A stretch of 64,000 nt of DNA from NCBI GenBank assembly GCA_015179025.1, contig WHUX01000083.1, forward strand, positions 167,759 through 231,758, written 5' to 3'. How positions within the stretch are numbered: the first letter of the stretch is position 1; each line of letters starts with the position of its first letter. Positions 24,449 to 35,764 of this stretch are shown here, piece by piece. The notes beneath the pieces were generated by a model. The model was not told the DNA's origin and searched no databases. It was given only the letters and a program-made list of their open reading frames with translations. The stretch comes from Terfezia claveryi. Lineage: Eukaryota > Ascomycota > Pezizomycetes > Pezizales > Pezizaceae. The position numbers and the translations under genes were made by a program.

Positions 24449-24820
24449 AGAGTTTTCACCATTTACTTAGCGGAGAATAATATGATTACGAGTACGTTGC
24501 CCGGAGAGCCCCATTGGTTCTGCTAATCCTATACCTTGCAAATGTAATATAGATAGAAATGGAGAAGTTTTGAATTGTACTTGTGGTATTCTTTCATTAC
24601 CATGCGTGACACTAGCTATATACACTTTGACGCCTGGCATTTTGCTCTATAGAGACTAACCCCCTAATTGTCTACATTTATTTTTACTAGACCTATTATT
24701 CCAATAAATGACAAAACAAACCATAAAATATCAAGTCACATTTGGTTCCACCCTTGACAATCAACATTCCTGAAGAGGAGCCCAAAAGAATTTTCCCCCA
24801 CCAACGCCGGAATTTCACAA
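24449..24820. other. Convergent 3' region of PRP40 and RLI1
   Basis: These 372 bp lie between the stop of PRP40 (+) and the TGA I assign to RLI1 (-). It contains AT-rich 3' UTR-like sequence and several ATTTATT/AATAAAT stretches that could serve as processing signals. No gene is visible. Confidence 0.65.
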
Positions 24821-27139
24821 TCAATCTGTCATAATTGTGAGTAAACAATCCCATATTCCATAATCACGAAAACATTACCTTCCAGGAAGAAATAGTTCCC
24901 GCTCAGCTTCTGCTCTTGGTCGAGTTGGGACTCCAACTTGTTAATTCTGGGCCTGAAGTTGGACTTATCTCGTCGGAACCTATAGAGAAGGATAAGTATA
25001 ACGTCCACTCCAATCATCCCCAAGAGAAACTCACGTGACGTTCAGAGACTTCAAGAACGCGTTACAGCCAGTAAGAAGGGACTGTGGGGTTGTAGCAGTT
25101 GCCTCAACTGATGGCCTGCCTTCAAACACAATGACACGGTCGGCGAGATATGTCGCCTGAATTTGATGTCAGCAATCGTCGTAATGCATCTCCTACGATA
25201 GAATTGAGTACGAACCATAATGAAATCATGCTCGACGATAAAGGCGGTCTTCTTTGCATGCATAATGAATCTCTTGATGACCCTAGCAGCAATAATTCGT
25301 TGCTCTGAATCCAAGTAGGCACTGGGCTCATCGATAAGGTAAATATCTGCTGGAGTACCCAACGCAAGAACAATGGCAACTCTTTGCAATTCACCACCAG
25401 ACAAGTGCCTGACTTCTTGGTCGATAAAGTCGTCAATCCTCAATGGCTTATAGACGTCCGTCTGAAATTGCGGGTTGAGGAAGGAAGCCCTTATTTTCTT
25501 AAAGAATAACTCCCTGACGGTACCTAGGAACTTAGGGTTGATTGTTTGGGGCTTCAAAGAAATATTCATTGCTGGGATCTCCTTGTTATCGTCTGGTTTC
25601 TCAACCCCAGCAAGCATTCTACAGAACGTGGTTTTTCCTGTTCCGTTCTCTCCCATCATGACAATGATTTCGGAATCAGTGAATGCACCCTCGTCGATAT
25701 GTAACCTGAATCCGCCCAGGGTTTTGTCCATCTTTGGATATTTGAAATTCCTGGTCCTGTCGACAAGAAATTCGTCTCCTGCTTCAGCGATTCGGAATTG
25801 TAGGGATTCCTCTCTGAATCGAAGGTTTTCTGTCGGAATGTGGCCATCGAGGAAAATGTTGATCCCCTCTCGAACTGAGGCTGGTAGAGTAACCACACCA
25901 TATACCGAAGGCTTTCCGTACAAGACGCAAATAAAATCAGAAAGGTAGTCGAGAACCGACAGGTCGTGCTCCACTACGATGACGTAGTCATCTGGCCTCG
26001 TGAGTCCTCGAATGGTTCGAGCGGCTGCCAAACGTTGCTTGACATCCAGATAAGACGATGGTTCATCAAACATATAGCTATCGATTTGTTAGCCTATTCC
26101 CTCTAGATTATCCGCTGTAGAACCTACACATCGGCTTTTTGCACACAAGTAATCGCAATAGCAAATCTTTGTAGTTCTCCACCAGAAAGTTGCTCCATAT
26201 CTCTGTCTAGGACTTGTTCAAGCTCTATAAAGATGCCCAGGTCAACATACAATAACAACAATATCAAAATGTCCAATCTGCACATACCAAGAACTTTTAT
26301 CATCTGCTCCATATTACCCATCTGAGTTTGCATCTTCAGCAGTCCCCCAACAGTGCGCTCCTTGCTCTTGATAGCAGTGGGCAATTTATCGACGTATTGA
26401 GGTTTGACCACAGCCTTCAAATTGTCCTCCACAACTTTAGTAAGGTAATTTTGCAGCTCACTGCCCCTAAAGTAGGCCAAGGTCTCATTCCAGTCCGGCG
26501 GATTGTCATATCGTCCAAGGTTTGGTTTCTGCTTTCCTGACAAGATCTTCAGCGCCGTGGATTTGCCAATACCGTTCGTTCCCACCAGTCCAAGGACTTG
26601 ACCTGGCCTCGGTGTAGGAAGGCGATGAAGTTTGAAGGAGTTAGCGGAATATCTATGCGTGACTTGAGTTTCCAAGTTGGTTGGAAGGTTGATGATATGT
26701 ATAGCTAGAGAGGACTTAGTGAGCTTTGCCCTGATGGGAAGTCTAAGATATGTGCTTTATATACCTCCGAATGGGCACTTCTTTGGACAGATACCACACC
26801 CTATACACAGTCTTTCTGATATAAAGGCAATTTTTGAGTCCGGTGTAACTTCGATACAGAGCTTTCCTGTTCTTACGACTGGGCAAGACTTCTTGCACTC
26901 TTGCCTACATTTCTAAACCGCTCGAGTCAGTTTGAGGTCATCTAACGACCGAATAGATAGATACCTTTGGTTTACACTATGCACAACAACATGTTAGCAT
27001 ATATATTGATGTAGAAACCTGCCCTCGAAAGAACCTGGCTTTACCTTGTCACTGCTGACAATGGCAATCCTGTCCATAGTATTAGCAGCGCTCTCCATGA
27101 CATTTGACCTGAAGCTGACCTTGTGAGCTTATCGGCCAT
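24821..27139 (-). CDS. RLI1: Ribosome recycling ATPase Rli1/ABCE1
   Basis: Rli1/ABCE1 is the essential iron-sulfur ABC ATPase that splits ribosomes after termination. I model ten coding exons: 27139..27120, 27069..27045, 26976..26965, 26912..26765, 26704..26288, 26224..26128, 26077..25216, 25156..25035, 24979..24879 and 24825..24821, giving 602 residues, the family's normal size. Third and last exons are tiny (12 and 5 nt). The N-terminus has eight iron-sulfur cysteines ([14 protein letters not shown] and [11 protein letters not shown]). NBD1 shows [21 protein letters not shown] and [15 protein letters not shown]2 shows [21 protein letters not shown] and [12 protein letters not shown]. The hinge and C-terminal [17 protein letters not shown]...GNYFFLE are typical. 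Without the last intron the tail would gain about 15 unrelated residues. Confidence 0.93.
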
Positions 27140-29863
27140 TTTGGCACTATGAGATGAGGGCAGCTCTAGTGAAGATGAGCAGGCCTCGGCAGAACAATTG
27201 CAGTGTTGAAGCGGGGTACTCTCTCGGGGGGGGGAACTGCCTCAGAGTTTTGTGATGATTGACCACCTGAACTTTTGACGGTGGCACCAACCAAGTTTTA
27301 ACGCTAGACTATGGTGCTTCTTAGTAATAGCCAATGGTCTGAATAAGCCCTCTCGTTTTCCCAGTCGGACTTATTTGGACTGCACAACCAGAAACAAAGA
27401 TGCAAAGCATCACACAACAACATTGGCTCATGGGGCGAGAACCAGAGTCATTGTAGTGCTAAAAATCAATAAGAACCGCTTCAAGAGAAAATTGTTATAC
27501 CCGCCGACAGCCTGGTGGCGTGCAATTCTAAATAAACACCAGTATTGTACGTCACCTCATGTCCCTCCTACCACCAGACTACAAGTGACAGATTCTCCAT
27601 ATCTGCTTTCGTTTGTAAAATGCATTTTCAATCTGACAAGCTTCCTCATCCTTACTTACTGGTATCCTTACTCATCCATACATACCGGTGTTCCTTATTC
27701 CATGAGAGGATCACAACCTTTTCCTAGTGTAACCTTTCAGTTGAATGATCTGTACTAAGTACATCTCGGGTTTTGCCAAGTCCCATACTAGGGGTCCCCA
27801 TAAATTGCGTGGTGTGCCGGCAGGTTTTTGCCCTCAAGCCCCAGTTGCTTCTTCTCTCCCCTTTTCTTTCTTTCTTCCTTCTGTTCACTCACGCGCTCCG
27901 TTTCTCAACCGATTCCTTTCGGCATTTCTTATCATTCAGATTGTATGGGTCTTTTGCCAAAAATTCTTCTTGTGGCGGGTCACGATGTCACTGTCACTCA
28001 CCTCGACATTCCTATTTCTCAACTAAAATCCCCATCTCTATTATTTCTATCCTGTTCACACCACACAACCCCGCTTTGAGTCTCCCTGACACACCGACGT
28101 CTGCTTAATTCAGCAATATTTCTCGCTGTCGCCCTTTAACAACCACATACAGTGACCGTCGCTCACAGCATTTTCCCATATCATCACCATTCTTATCTAA
28201 TACCCAACGCTTCCTAGTTGATTTCTTTGTTTTTTCTTCATGTCCATCAAAGGATGCATCATTAACGACAAGTAACACGTTTTCAAATTGGTTTGGGGGG
28301 GAAAAGCAGCAAACAGCCGCCATAGCCGCCATAGGGCCCTTTTCAACATGCAAATCATTTAGACGTCACTCCACCCAAATTATCCCCAGCATCAGTCTAC
28401 ATTCATATCGCATGTCATCTATCATCACGGATTTTGACTCCAGAGGTGCTTGCTCAACTTGGTCCTCGATGATGGTACGAGAAATGTGGCTGCCTCTTGT
28501 CCTGTTGGTCCAGTGACAGTTTGTCAGTCATAGTCATGACTATCAAATGTGGAGGTCGTACAACATGCACACCTAGGAAATCGGTAATTCACAGCGGTCA
28601 TGGAGGTTTATATTGCTACGAGTGTCTTGGTTTGTCATGCGCACCATTGATATTGCTGAAGCGATTGTCATCAAGAGCTGTCGGCATCGAACAGTATTGC
28701 CCCATAACCTACAGGTCCTTCTGCAGCAATTTTCGGGACCCCTTTGGCTCCACGAAGACATCGGCATAGCACACTTCGACACGAACACGGCTTTTTTGTG
28801 TGTAAGGAATTTTTTGCGAATAATTAACATCAAATGCGTGTAGTTCCGTTGATGTGCACCCAAGGTTGATATGGTTTATATAATTTAACGGAATAAGTGG
28901 TGTTGACTTCAGGATCAGCAAACCGGAAACTAATCAACTTTCTCAGGCTCGACTTCTAACATTGGTGGTGAATTTACATATATCGGAACTTACATTCGAC
29001 CCGGATCTTTAAGACCATCAAACTTCCAAGCTGACTGCTATTTCAGGCGAACACATGACAGGATTGGGCCGTACATTATGCTTGGACATGTCCTCCATTC
29101 AATATGCTGTTGCTTCTCTACAGACAAACGGTGTTGTTGAGTGCGGCTTCCATTTATCGATCTGGTGCTTTATATAGCATTAACCTCAATTAAAATCTCT
29201 ATACATTTACTTTGAATATTATCCAGCTGTTTGTGAAAGGGCCATTGTGCTCAGTAGTACTCTGAGCTGCTGCTCCACCGAAGTAAATGTTGTGCCCTCA
29301 GCCCTAACAGGTTTAGTACTTTTCATTCCCTGTGTCGATTTGTGCCGCCGAAACCTCGCTCCCTCTCATTCTACTTTTCCGTAACTACACCACTTTTCAG
29401 AGACACGTCCGCAACGTCCCGACTGTTGCCCACTCCAGCGTTTAACGTGATCAGACATCTATCATTAAGCTCGAATAGTTTTTTTTCGAAATCGTTGCTT
29501 GAAGGGTGCAGTAAGTTGAGTTTTTCCTGTCTTCATTGCCGTTTTGTGTTGTTTTGGCTATTCGGCGTCGGCGATGGTCATCATCCCCCTATACACTACA
29601 AAGCAGCATCAGCCTCCACCCCACCATGGGTTTACTGCAATAAGTATCTTTTGGCATCTGGGAAATCACCTAGCACGCCAACAGCTCTTTCCTCGGCTTA
29701 CCGTCTTGTTGAACCAATGATTCAGCACCAAGCCCTAGCACAAACTCACTGTCACCTTTCGCATCCTCGATAAATCCTCCGTTATTGTTGCGATGCTTTG
29801 TGTCTTGATTAAAGATAGTTTTCATGCCTGTGGATTCACTGATGTATACATATAGTAGGAGCC
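27140..29863. other. Long divergent region between RLI1 and CHD1
   Basis: This 2.7 kb is the longest gap between two intact divergent genes here. Many short frames exist (27375-28108, 28497-28921, 29342-29773) but none has family resemblance, and frames on both strands overlap each other. Pyrimidine-rich tracts at 27840-27930 and 28080-28130 look like promoter or leader sequence. A GTAAGTTGAG donor at 29511 and a CATATAG acceptor at about 29848-29854, just before the CHD1 ATG, suggest an intron in the CHD1 5' UTR. A non-coding RNA cannot be excluded. Confidence 0.5.
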
Positions 29864-32800
29864 ATGGAAGGCACAGCCCCCCTCGAGGAGATGCCATCAC
29901 TCGTTTTCGAGCAGCCGAAGCCCAAAGCAATCGTCAATGACCCTGTCTCCGACAGTGATAACTCCGATGCAGACAGTGCGCTTTCCGATGGCGAAGGGCA
30001 AGCAAATGCTGTTGAATCCATTTCTACTCCTGAACCCCACGAAGAAGAAGAAGATGATGGACTTAATATCTCAAGCAGTTCATCGGATGAGGTAGATGGC
30101 CAATCTGAGGATGCAGATTTTGAGCTGGAGTCTCAACAGGAAGAGGGAAACGAGTACGAAGACGAAGACGAAGACGAGGGGTCGCATGAGGCTTCTAAGC
30201 CGTCCAGGCGTTTCGCAAAGGGCAAGCCTGGTATCAAGGACTATGAATTGGACCCAGATCTCTATGGCTTGAGAAGAAGTGTTTGTTGTTCCGCACTATC
30301 ATCAATGATATATGAGTTCTAATAAGCTTCTATAGGGACGTGCCCGACCCGCGGCAAGACCGGTTGTGAGTTATTCCTACCCTCAATGGCTCATAAGTAT
30401 CTTAACTGACCTCATGCGCAGATCGACGACAGCTCCGAGATGGACGACGATTCAGAGAATTCTGATGTGGGACACAGGTCCCGAAAGAAGAAAAGGCGCA
30501 TACCAACTACGAGTACAAGAAAGGGTAAGTCGCCCAACGCACTTCACAAGAACACTACTTACCTTGGTTCGAAGCTACCAAACGCCTATCCCCTTCTGAG
30601 CAGGAATCTTCAGAGGATGATAGCGACAACTATGGACGACAGAAAAGCAAAGGCCGATCGAAACGCCGGCGGCTGCATGTCAGTGACATCTCACGAACAG
30701 CAGAAGTCCGCTTCTCTTCCCGTAGTGTAGGCAAGGTCACAAACTATAATGAGGATGAGTCGGATAATTTCAGTGATGAGGTGGACGATGACTATAGTAC
30801 CGCTGTCCAGACTACATATGAAGCTGAGGTTGCGGGTATTGATATGATACTAGATTACCGATTGAGGGAAGGCGCTGGTAGGACCCTGAGAACCCAGCGT
30901 GCCGTGCGGTCTACTGACATGCGGATTTAGATTCCAAAGAGTTATTCCCAAGCAAGAATGACTTCGAGTTTTACGTATGGGTTCCCTCACTCAACCCTTT
31001 CATATGACAATTTCTAATTGTAATAGATCAAATGGCAAGGTCTATCCCACTATCATGCCACATGGGAAACCGCGGAATCATTGGCAGAGTACAAGGGCCA
31101 GAGGAAAATAGATAACTACATGAAGAAAATACATACGGACCGCTCCATACGCGCTGATCTAAATACAACTAGAGAGGATATTGAAGCAATGGATATCGAC
31201 CGTGAAAGAGAGCGGGATGCTCTTGAGGATTATGTGATCGTCGAGAAAGTCATTGGATTTCGAGATCAATCGGAGTACCTTGTTAAGTGTTTGTACACTG
31301 ATTTTGATCCACGTTTAATCTGTTCCGTAGCTAACAATACCATCAGGGAAACGCCTCCCATACGATCACTGCACTTGGGAGGATGTCGAGTTGGTTAGCA
31401 AGATCGGTCAAGCATGCGTCGATAATTTCCTTGATCGGGAGAATTCTGTCAAAACTTCCAACAAAACTGAGAGTGACCCTCGTACAAGGCGGAAGCATAA
31501 GATGTTGGAGACACAACCGCATTACATCACTGGGGGTGAGCTACGTGACTTCCAATTAAAAGGACTGAATTGGCTGGCATACAATTGGTCTTTGGGTAAA
31601 AACGGGATATTGGCAGATGAGGTAGGAGTCTTGCTCTCAGGGACATTGTTGTTGGACCTACTGATATATTTTTCACTAGATGGGTCTCGGAAAAACTGTC
31701 CAAACTGTTGCTTTTATGAGCTGGGTAAGTCACTACATCCCAAAATAAACCCGTAGTATTCACTAAGTATAACTTTGTTCTTCATAGTTACGCCATGACA
31801 GGGGACAAAATGGGCCATTCCTTGTTGTTGTGCCCTTATCTACAGTACCATCATGGGCGGATACGTTGGATAACTGGGCCCCTAAGATGAATTACGTGAT
31901 ATATACTGGGAATGCTAAAGCTCGAGCTACTATTCGTGATTACGAACTTTTCGTTGATGGCAGGAAGACGAAATTCAATGTCCTCATCACCACCTATGAA
32001 TATATCCTACTCGATGCGAATATCCTACAACAAATCAAATGGCAGTTCCTAGCTGTTGATGAGGCTCACAGGTTGAAAAATAAAGAATCTGCTCTTTATG
32101 ACAAGCTAAATGAGTTTAAAGCTCCTAGTAGGCTTTTAATTACAGGAACTCCGCTGCAAAACAATCTTAAGGAACTTGGGGCATTAGTTGACTTCCTAAT
32201 GCCTGGGCAAGTTGAACTGAACAGCGAGGTTGATCTACAATCGAAAGACGCCGGGGAACAAATCCAAAAACTCCAAAATGCGCTTCAACCTTACATGCTC
32301 AGAAGAGTCAAGAAATCGGTTGAAAAGTCCTTGCCATCAAAGACTGAGAAAATCGTGCGAGTCGAACTCTCGGATGTCCAAACAGAATACTACAAGAACA
32401 TTATAACACGGAATTATGCTGCGTTGAATGCAGGTGCATCTGGTGGAGCACGTCAATCGCTGCTGAATATTGTCATGGAGTTGAAGAAAGCAAGCAACCA
32501 CCCCTTCATGTTTCCAGCAGCAGAAGAACGCATACTTAAGGGCAGTGTCCATCGCCCTGACGTTCTGAGGGCAATAATTATGAGTAGTGGGAAAATGGTC
32601 CGCCCCCTCCATCTGCTTTCTCGGCTTAGGAGACTGATGTGTGTACAGGTTCTCCTCGATCGGCTTCTGACCAAACTACGTGCTGACAATCATCGAGTGC
32701 TGATATTCAGTCAGATGGTCCAAATGCTTGATATTCTTGCCGACTATCTTAATTTGCGAGGTCTTCCCTTTCAGCGCTTAGATGGTACCATTGCAGCAGG

Positions 32801-34991
32801 GCCTCGGCGTGTAGCCATTGATCATTTTAATGCTCCCGGGAGCCCAGATTTTTGTTTCTTGCTCAGTACACGGGCTGGAGGATTAGGAATTAATCTAATG
32901 ACTGCAGATACAGTCATTCTGTTTGATTCGGATTGGAACCCCCAAGCCGATCTTCAGGCTATGGCCCGGGCCCATCGTATAGGCCAGAAGTCCCACGTTA
33001 TGGTGTACAGGCTAGTTTCCAAGGGTATGCGTCATTAAAGCTCTTTTGGAAAGCTATTTCTAACATGAGTATAGACACAATTGAAGAGGAGGTTCTAGAA
33101 AGAGCTCGAAATAAGATGATACTTGAGCATCTTGTTATTTCTATGGGCGTAACTGACAAAGAGGTTACGGACAAGGTGAAGAAGGGAAGAGACGGTCCCA
33201 CCTCTGCTGAGCTATCAGCAATTTTGAAGGTAAACCGCTGTTCTTTCATACGTCGGGTTAACATTAACTGTAGTAGGCTCGAGCATCCAAAATGTTTGAG
33301 GCGAATGATAATCAGAAGAAGCTCGAGGAACTGAACATTGACGATATCCTTGCACATGCTGAGGATCATGTAACTCAAGTGGAAGTGGGTGTTGGAGGTG
33401 AAGGAGGTACAGAATTCCTGAAGCAGTTCGAGATCACGGACTACAAGGCGGACATCTCATGGGAAGATATAATACCGAAATCTGAGTTGGAGGCTATTCA
33501 AGAAACTGAACTACGCCAAGAAGAGGAGTCGTATCTGAAGTGAGTATGCTTCACTGGCAATTCTACAAGAAAGGGAGCTAAATTTGATGGTAGTGAACAA
33601 ATCGCACAAAATTCCAAGAGGAAGCGCAAAGCAGCGAATGGTGACACCGAACAGCGCGCGGCCAAAAAGCGAGCGAAAGAGTTAGCCTCCGCCAATATCG
33701 ATGATGCTTACGACGACGTAGATGAAGATGGCTCACGCCCACTCAACGAGCGTGAAATACGAAACCTCTATAGGGCATATACCAGATATGGCTCCTTGGA
33801 TGAGCGGTACAATGAAATAGTTGGTGATGCTGGCCTCGCAGACCGCAATGTACAATTTATCAAGGATACAATCATGGAAATGATACGGTTAGGTAAGGTT
33901 GAAATAGAAGCTGCGCAAGCAAAACAGGAAGACGATTCAAAGCCAGGGAAAAAGGAGAAGAAAGCTATTCTTTTTGATTTCAAGGGAGCACGGAAGTTGA
34001 ATGCGGAGACGATTGTCCAGAGACCCGAGGACTTAAAGGTTTTGCGGAGAGCCATCCAAGCGTTCTCAGACGTTAGCAAATTCAGAATACCAGATGTCAA
34101 GCCGGTCCATGGGTGGTCATGCCCCTGGGGCGCACGAGAGGATGGAATGCTATGTGTTGGTATCAACAAACATGGATACGGCGCTTGGGTTGCGATCAGA
34201 GATGACCCTGACCTCAACATGAAGGACAAACTTTTTCTCGAAGAACATAGAGTAGAGAAAAAGGAAGCACGCATGAATGGAAGTGTGAAGTCGCCTGGTG
34301 CGGTGCACTTGGTTAGGAGAGCAGAGTATTTACTTGGTATCCTCCGAGATCGTATAGCGCACGAACTCCCTGAGATATCTAGCAAGCGTTCTCCAGACGC
34401 ACCATCGAAGCCTAGAAAAAATGGTATTCATGTTGCAATACGACCTGGCAAGACTTCAGCTTCAGCATCAGCATCGCCCGCTCCAAGGGTGAAGAAAGGG
34501 AAGATGAAAGCGAACGGGAAACTCGAGCACTCACCCCGTGCCGAAAGCACTCCCAAAGTAACAGGTAAAAAGAAGCACTATGTGGAAGAAACCGAGATGC
34601 GGGTAAAGAAGAAGCCTAAGGTTCCTATGAGGGAAGGAGAGGAGGAAATGGATGCAATTGAGGCAGCGAAGGTTATTCTTCTACTTCACATGCTGTATAC
34701 CATGAGTGCTAACAGTAATCACAGCGAAAATTGCGCCCCATTCGCAAAACCCTCAACGAACTGCGGGCGTCGAAGGATATCGAATACAAGTCGGTTCTAG
34801 ACAGAAGTACATTCTTACGGAGAGAATTGACGAAGGTTGGCAAGTTCATTGAAGACCTCAACTCACAAAATACCAAGGAAACGGAGTATTTATGGCAAGC
34901 TGCCAGCGCGTTTTGGCCCAAGGAGGTTGAGTGGGCTTTACTCCAAAGTATGTTCAGCAAACTGGTGGCAAAGGAAAGGGGTACTGCCTGA
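29864..34991 (+). CDS. CHD1: Chromodomain helicase Chd1
   Basis: Chd1 is a SNF2-family nucleosome-spacing ATPase acting on transcribed chromatin. My exons are 29864..30280, 30336..30365, 30422..30524, 30575..30877, 30931..30974, 31027..31288, 31347..31621, 31680..31724, 31788..32597, 32649..33024, 33075..33229, 33277..33539, 33594..34671 and 34725..34991, giving 1475 residues. The order is acidic N-terminus (1-180), tandem chromodomains ([14 protein letters not shown] at about 300; [20 protein letters not shown]), the ATPase with MGLGKT and VDEAHRLKN, and lobe 2 ([33 protein letters not shown]). A C-terminal SANT/SLIDE-type DNA-binding region follows ([25 protein letters not shown]). The intron 32598..32648 is in frame and weakly marked; skipping it would add 17 residues absent from other Chd1 proteins. 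Confidence 0.92.
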
Positions 34992-35581
34992 GTGATTTTG
35001 TACGCGGGCTGGTTTAGGGAGAGCGTTTGACATTTGTTTTGTGCTTTGGTTTCTACTGATACCATTCATTTGCAACTCTTGGTGAACCCAGAAAGCGGCG
35101 CTTGATGAGATATCTCAAGTTTTAGTTAGACTTAGTAATGGGATTTACGAGTCTATTTTAGTTGATTTTTTTTTTCTTGGTCTTTATAATTGTAGATGTA
35201 TTTTATTCATCCTGACTTCCAGTTCTCGTTGCATCGCCTTTGTTTTCTTTCGTTTCTTACGCTTTATGGCTCTATGGTTCTCCTGTATAGTAGATTCCAC
35301 GCTTTTTTTCATCTCCCCGGAAACCGGAGCGTCTATGATTTGCGTGTATAGTCAGGGTCGGGAGCATTACGGATATCATTACAGCACAGTCAGAAATTAC
35401 ATATGAAGGATTAGCATCAGATGCTCAAGGTATCATTGGGTTATGGAGTTTCCGGCATGGTATTTCAAGCTCTGTATCCCAGACCTATCAATCATCTCGG
35501 CAACTTGAAATTGGTTACCCTCAGTTTCCTTGTTTGATCGAGCCACGTGGGATGGTTGTGCATATATGTAGTTCTCTCGGC
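34992..35581. other. Intergenic region between CHD1 and the transposon
   Basis: These 590 bp follow the CHD1 stop codon and end at the TA target site of the pogo-type element. The first part is presumably the CHD1 3' UTR. It is T-rich (T-run at about 35165-35175) and has no open frame of note. Confidence 0.6.
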
Positions 35582-35583
35582 TA

Positions 35584-35626
35584 CCCTTGGCACACTAGAA
35601 GCGACCAATCACTGAGAAGCGACCAC
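35584..35626 (+). repeat. Left terminal inverted repeat of the pogo-like element
   Basis: The outer end reads CCCTTGGCACACTAG and contains two direct copies of GAAGCGACCA. It pairs with 38183..38225 on the opposite strand with two mismatches, and the preceding dinucleotide is TA. Confidence 0.92.
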
Positions 35627-35764
35627 CTCTGAAACTCTCCTGCAGGCCCCCCTGCAATAGACAATCAAACGACAGCTAGAGAGGACTATAACTAAGTAAA
35701 TACATATCTATAGAAACGACTACGCTCTACAATATAGTTATCTTCACACTCCATCAAAACCAGC

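Noticed and set aside
27375..28108. Overlapping plus-strand frames as a possible gene between RLI1 and CHD1
   Set aside because: Low-complexity Ser/Pro/Phe frames from a pyrimidine-rich stretch; no domain, no consistent splice sites.
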